A DNA stretch of 7,053 bases, taken from Chloroflexota bacterium (GTDB lineage: Bacteria; Chloroflexota; Anaerolineae; JAADDB01). The notes beneath the pieces were generated by a model that made no database searches, was not told the origin of the DNA, and was given only the letters and a program-made list of their open reading frames with translations. Position numbers and translations under genes: made by a program. Below, one piece after another: positions 5,195 through 7,053 of this stretch; the first letter of the stretch is position 1; every line of letters starts with the position of its first letter. The stretch covers positions 1 to 7,053 of the forward strand of contig JAADDB010000042.1 in assembly GCA_013154135.1 (NCBI GenBank). The letters are read 5' to 3'.

Positions 5195-6224
5195 GGCGTT
5201 CAAACCCCAATCGAATGAGAGTATCTACCAGATCAGGGCCAGGCAGCCCACTGGCCTCCCATAACTTGGGGTACATACTGATCTGGGTGAAACCGGGCAT
5301 GGTGTTCACCTCGTTGAGGTACACCTGACCGGTGTCCGTGTGCAGGAGGAAATCGACCCGTGCCAGGCCCGCCGCGTCTAAGGCACGGAATGCGCGTACT
5401 GCCAACTCCTGCACTGTGGCCGTCGTGTCGGGGGACAGAGGAGCAGGAATAACCAGTTGTGATCGTTCATCCATGTATTTTGCCTCGTAATCATACCACT
5501 CTTTGCCCGGAATGACCTCACCGGGCACCGAGGCTTGCGGATGACTATTCCCCAACACACTCACCTCTATCTCCCGAGCCGGAATGGCCGGTTCCACCAC
5601 GATACGCCGATCGTATGTGCCTGCTGTGTGCAACGCGGGCAGGAGTTCTGCCCGTTCCTTCACTTTGGTGATGCCGATGCTGGACCCCAGGTTGGCCGGT
5701 TTGACGAAGAGGGGGTAAGGGAAGGTCCCCTCGATCCGGGCGACCGTGGCCTGGGGCCATTGTTCCACCTCCTCGCGGACAAGGGTCAGCCAGGGCAGGA
5801 CGGGGATGGCCGCGGCCTGGAACAAGGCCTTGGCCATGGCCTTATCCATGGCCACCGCGCTGGCCGTCACCCCACTCCCCACGTAGGGAATACCGGCCAC
5901 GTCCAAAAGCCCCTGCAACCGACCGTCCTCCCCGTAGGGACCGTGGAGCACGGGGAAGAGAATGTCCACCGCTTGCAAGCGTTCCACCGGTGGGAGCAAC
6001 TCCTGGGGCGAGAGTGTTCCGGTCGGACGGGGGATCGCGCGCGATCCCTCCTCCAACATCGCCTCGGCCATGTCATCGAACCACCAGCGGCCCCACCGGT
6101 CCACGGCCATGAGGGTGACCCCATGTCCCTTGGACGCGAGCATCCGGGTGATGTACCGGGCCGACTGAATGCTCACATCATGTTCGGCCGATCGCCCGCC
6201 AAAAATGACTCCCACGTTCGCCAT
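5154..6224 (-). CDS. ddl: D-alanine--D-alanine ligase
   Basis: Ddl is the ATP-grasp ligase that joins two D-alanines for the peptidoglycan stem peptide in the cytoplasm. The 356 residues include the N-terminal GGRSAEHDVS (9-18, with E14 expected to bind the first D-Ala), the signature HGPYGEDGRLQG (94-105), and the ATP-binding lysine in KPANLGSSIGI (175-185). The omega-loop segment YDYEAKY (244-250) carries the tyrosines seen in D-Ala-D-Ala enzymes rather than the pattern of D-Ala-D-lactate ligases. The metal-binding end RVDFLL...NEVNTMPGFT carries D291, E305 and N307. The ATG at 6224 is preceded by AAGGAG with 8 bases spacing. The gene sits 47 bases after murB and overlaps ftsQ. Length is at the normal upper range, and a short charged tail follows the last helix. 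Confidence 0.97.
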   Translation of the reverse strand: MANVGVIFGGRSAEHDVSIQSARYITRMLASKGHGVTLMAVDRWGRWWFDDMAEAMLEEGSRAIPRPTGTLSPQELLPPVERLQAVDILFPVLHGPYGEDGRLQGLLDVAGIPYVGSGVTASAVAMDKAMAKALFQAAAIPVLPWLTLVREEVEQWPQATVARIEGTFPYPLFVKPANLGSSIGITKVKERAELLPALHTAGTYDRRIVVEPAIPAREIEVSVLGNSHPQASVPGEVIPGKEWYDYEAKYMDERSQLVIPAPLSPDTTATVQELAVRAFRALDAAGLARVDFLLHTDTGQVYLNEVNTMPGFTQISMYPKLWEASGLPGPDLVDTLIRLGFERHAEGHRGLTEVNP

Positions 6225-6267
6225 GTACTCATCTCCTTGCTATCAAATATGGAAGACGGATGGATCA

Positions 6268-6283
6268 ACGATTAAGTAATCGT
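6268..6283. repeat. 16-bp palindrome at the murB stop codon
   Basis: ACGATTA and TAATCGT form a perfect 7-bp inverted repeat with a 2-base centre, spanning the murB stop codon and its last two codons. It shares AACGATTAA with the tandem heptamers at the left edge of the window. Such a tight palindrome makes a poor RNA hairpin. A protein site or simple repeat drift are equally possible. Confidence 0.5.
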
Positions 6284-7053
6284 CACCACAATCTCCTCTT
6301 CGAGGTCAACGCCGAACTGCTCCCGCACCCGCTCTTTGATGATCCGAATCAGCTTCAACGCGTCGGTCGTGGTCCCCTGGCCCAGGTTGATGATGAAGTT
6401 CGCGTGCACCTGGGAAACGGCCACATCCCCCACCCGATATCCCTTCAGCCCGGCCGCGTCGATGAGCCGGCCCGCGTAATCACCGGGTGGGTTGCGGAAC
6501 ACGGACCCCACACTCGGCTCACTCGGCTGGGTGCGGCGCCGATACGCGAGATGTGCGTCCGCCTGCGCGCGCAGAGCTGCCGCGTCTCCCCAGCGCAACC
6601 GCAACGTCGCAGCCAGGACAATGGGAAACAGCCGCCCCGCGACCTTCGCGGCTTTGAGCCGAGAATGCCGGTACCCGTACTCCAGATCCTCCGCGGGCAC
6701 ATCCGTTATCCGGCCGTCCTCCAGGAGCAGGGTGACCCGTTCCACCACCGAGGCCATGTCCCCTCCGTGAGCGCCCGCGTTGCCCACCACCGCGCCGCCC
6801 ACCGTGCCGGGAATGCTCACGGCCCAGGTGAGGCCATCCAACCCCTGGCGGATGAGCGTCCGGGCCAGGCCGGCCAGGGAAACCCCTGCTTCTGCCCAGA
6901 CCCGAGGGTGTTCCGGGTGGGGGTCCACGCGGAAAGCCCGACAGCGGTTCAACACCACCAGGCCGGGAACCCCCTCATCCGGCACCAGCACATTACTCCC
7001 CCCGCCCAGGAACATCACCGGCACCCCGGCCGCGTGGGCGCTCAGCACCAGAG
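6272..7053 (-). CDS. murB: UDP-N-acetylenolpyruvoylglucosamine reductase, 5' end cut by window
   Basis: MurB reduces UDP-GlcNAc-enolpyruvate to UDP-MurNAc with NADPH and FAD in the cytoplasm. The N-terminal part lies beyond the right edge and the frame is open to it, so the first in-window GTG (7048) is probably internal. Counting from that GTG, the FAD-binding elements are GGGSNVLV (15-22) and PGTVGGAVVGNAGAHGGD (80-97). The arginine-bearing YRHSR lies at 116-120. The catalytic serine is in GSVFRNP (171-177, S172), and HANFIINLG follows near 205-213. The last glutamates (EEEIV) are where the family's catalytic acid lies. GSVFRNP and the absence of the extra loop of the enterobacterial enzyme fit type II MurB. 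The missing part should be only some tens of codons. ddl follows directly, so murB is likely part of the same transcription unit. Confidence 0.95.
   Translation of the reverse strand, partial: LVLSAHAAGVPVMFLGGGSNVLVPDEGVPGLVVLNRCRAFRVDPHPEHPRVWAEAGVSLAGLARTLIRQGLDGLTWAVSIPGTVGGAVVGNAGAHGGDMASVVERVTLLLEDGRITDVPAEDLEYGYRHSRLKAAKVAGRLFPIVLAATLRLRWGDAAALRAQADAHLAYRRRTQPSEPSVGSVFRNPPGDYAGRLIDAAGLKGYRVGDVAVSQVHANFIINLGQGTTTDALKLIRIIKERVREQFGVDLEEEIVVTIT

Noticed and set aside
1..7053. CRISPR arrays, insertion sequences, tRNA or rRNA genes, and signs of recent gene transfer.
   Set aside because: None seen. There are no spaced direct repeats of CRISPR type, no transposase-like frames and no recognisable RNA gene, and the genes form a coherent division and wall cluster.

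Overview
This window is one arm of a division and cell wall (dcw) cluster from a moderately GC-rich bacterium. Every gene I can support lies on the minus strand, so the genes read right to left: murB (5' end cut by the window edge), ddl, ftsQ, ftsA, ftsZ, a small acidic ORF, then nrdR. The order murB-ddl-ftsQ-ftsA-ftsZ with nrdR downstream, a FtsA with an intact membrane-targeting tail, and a type II MurB fit a Chloroflexota-like lineage (Anaerolineae or a relative). That placement is an inference from gene order and protein flavour only, with moderate to low confidence.

Right half (7053-4304): MurB and Ddl make peptidoglycan precursors (UDP-MurNAc and D-Ala-D-Ala). ddl starts 47 bases after murB with a strong ribosome binding site, and ftsQ overlaps the end of ddl, so these three are probably co-transcribed. 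FtsQ has a conventional layout but a very arginine-rich cytoplasmic tail.

Centre (4142-1349): ftsA begins at a GTG 161 bases after ftsQ. ftsZ follows ftsA after 13 bases. The ftsZ frame is the most unusual thing here. A complete, normal-looking FtsZ of about 360 residues is preceded in frame by about 153 residues of acidic, proline- and valine-rich, repeat-containing sequence, while the usual C-terminal linker is very short. A strong Shine-Dalgarno sequence sits inside the frame just before the conventional FtsZ start, so long and short forms are both possible.

Left half (1348-1): between ftsZ and nrdR lie about 700 bases holding a run of hairpins, a 52-codon acidic ORF with a good ribosome binding site, a 15-bp bulged hairpin over that ORF's stop, a sigma-70-type promoter, and two 16-bp palindromes exactly 32 bp apart that match NrdR boxes. 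This suggests that nrdR (repressor of ribonucleotide reductase genes) has its own autoregulated promoter and is separate from the division operon. The last 187 bases hold no gene I can support.
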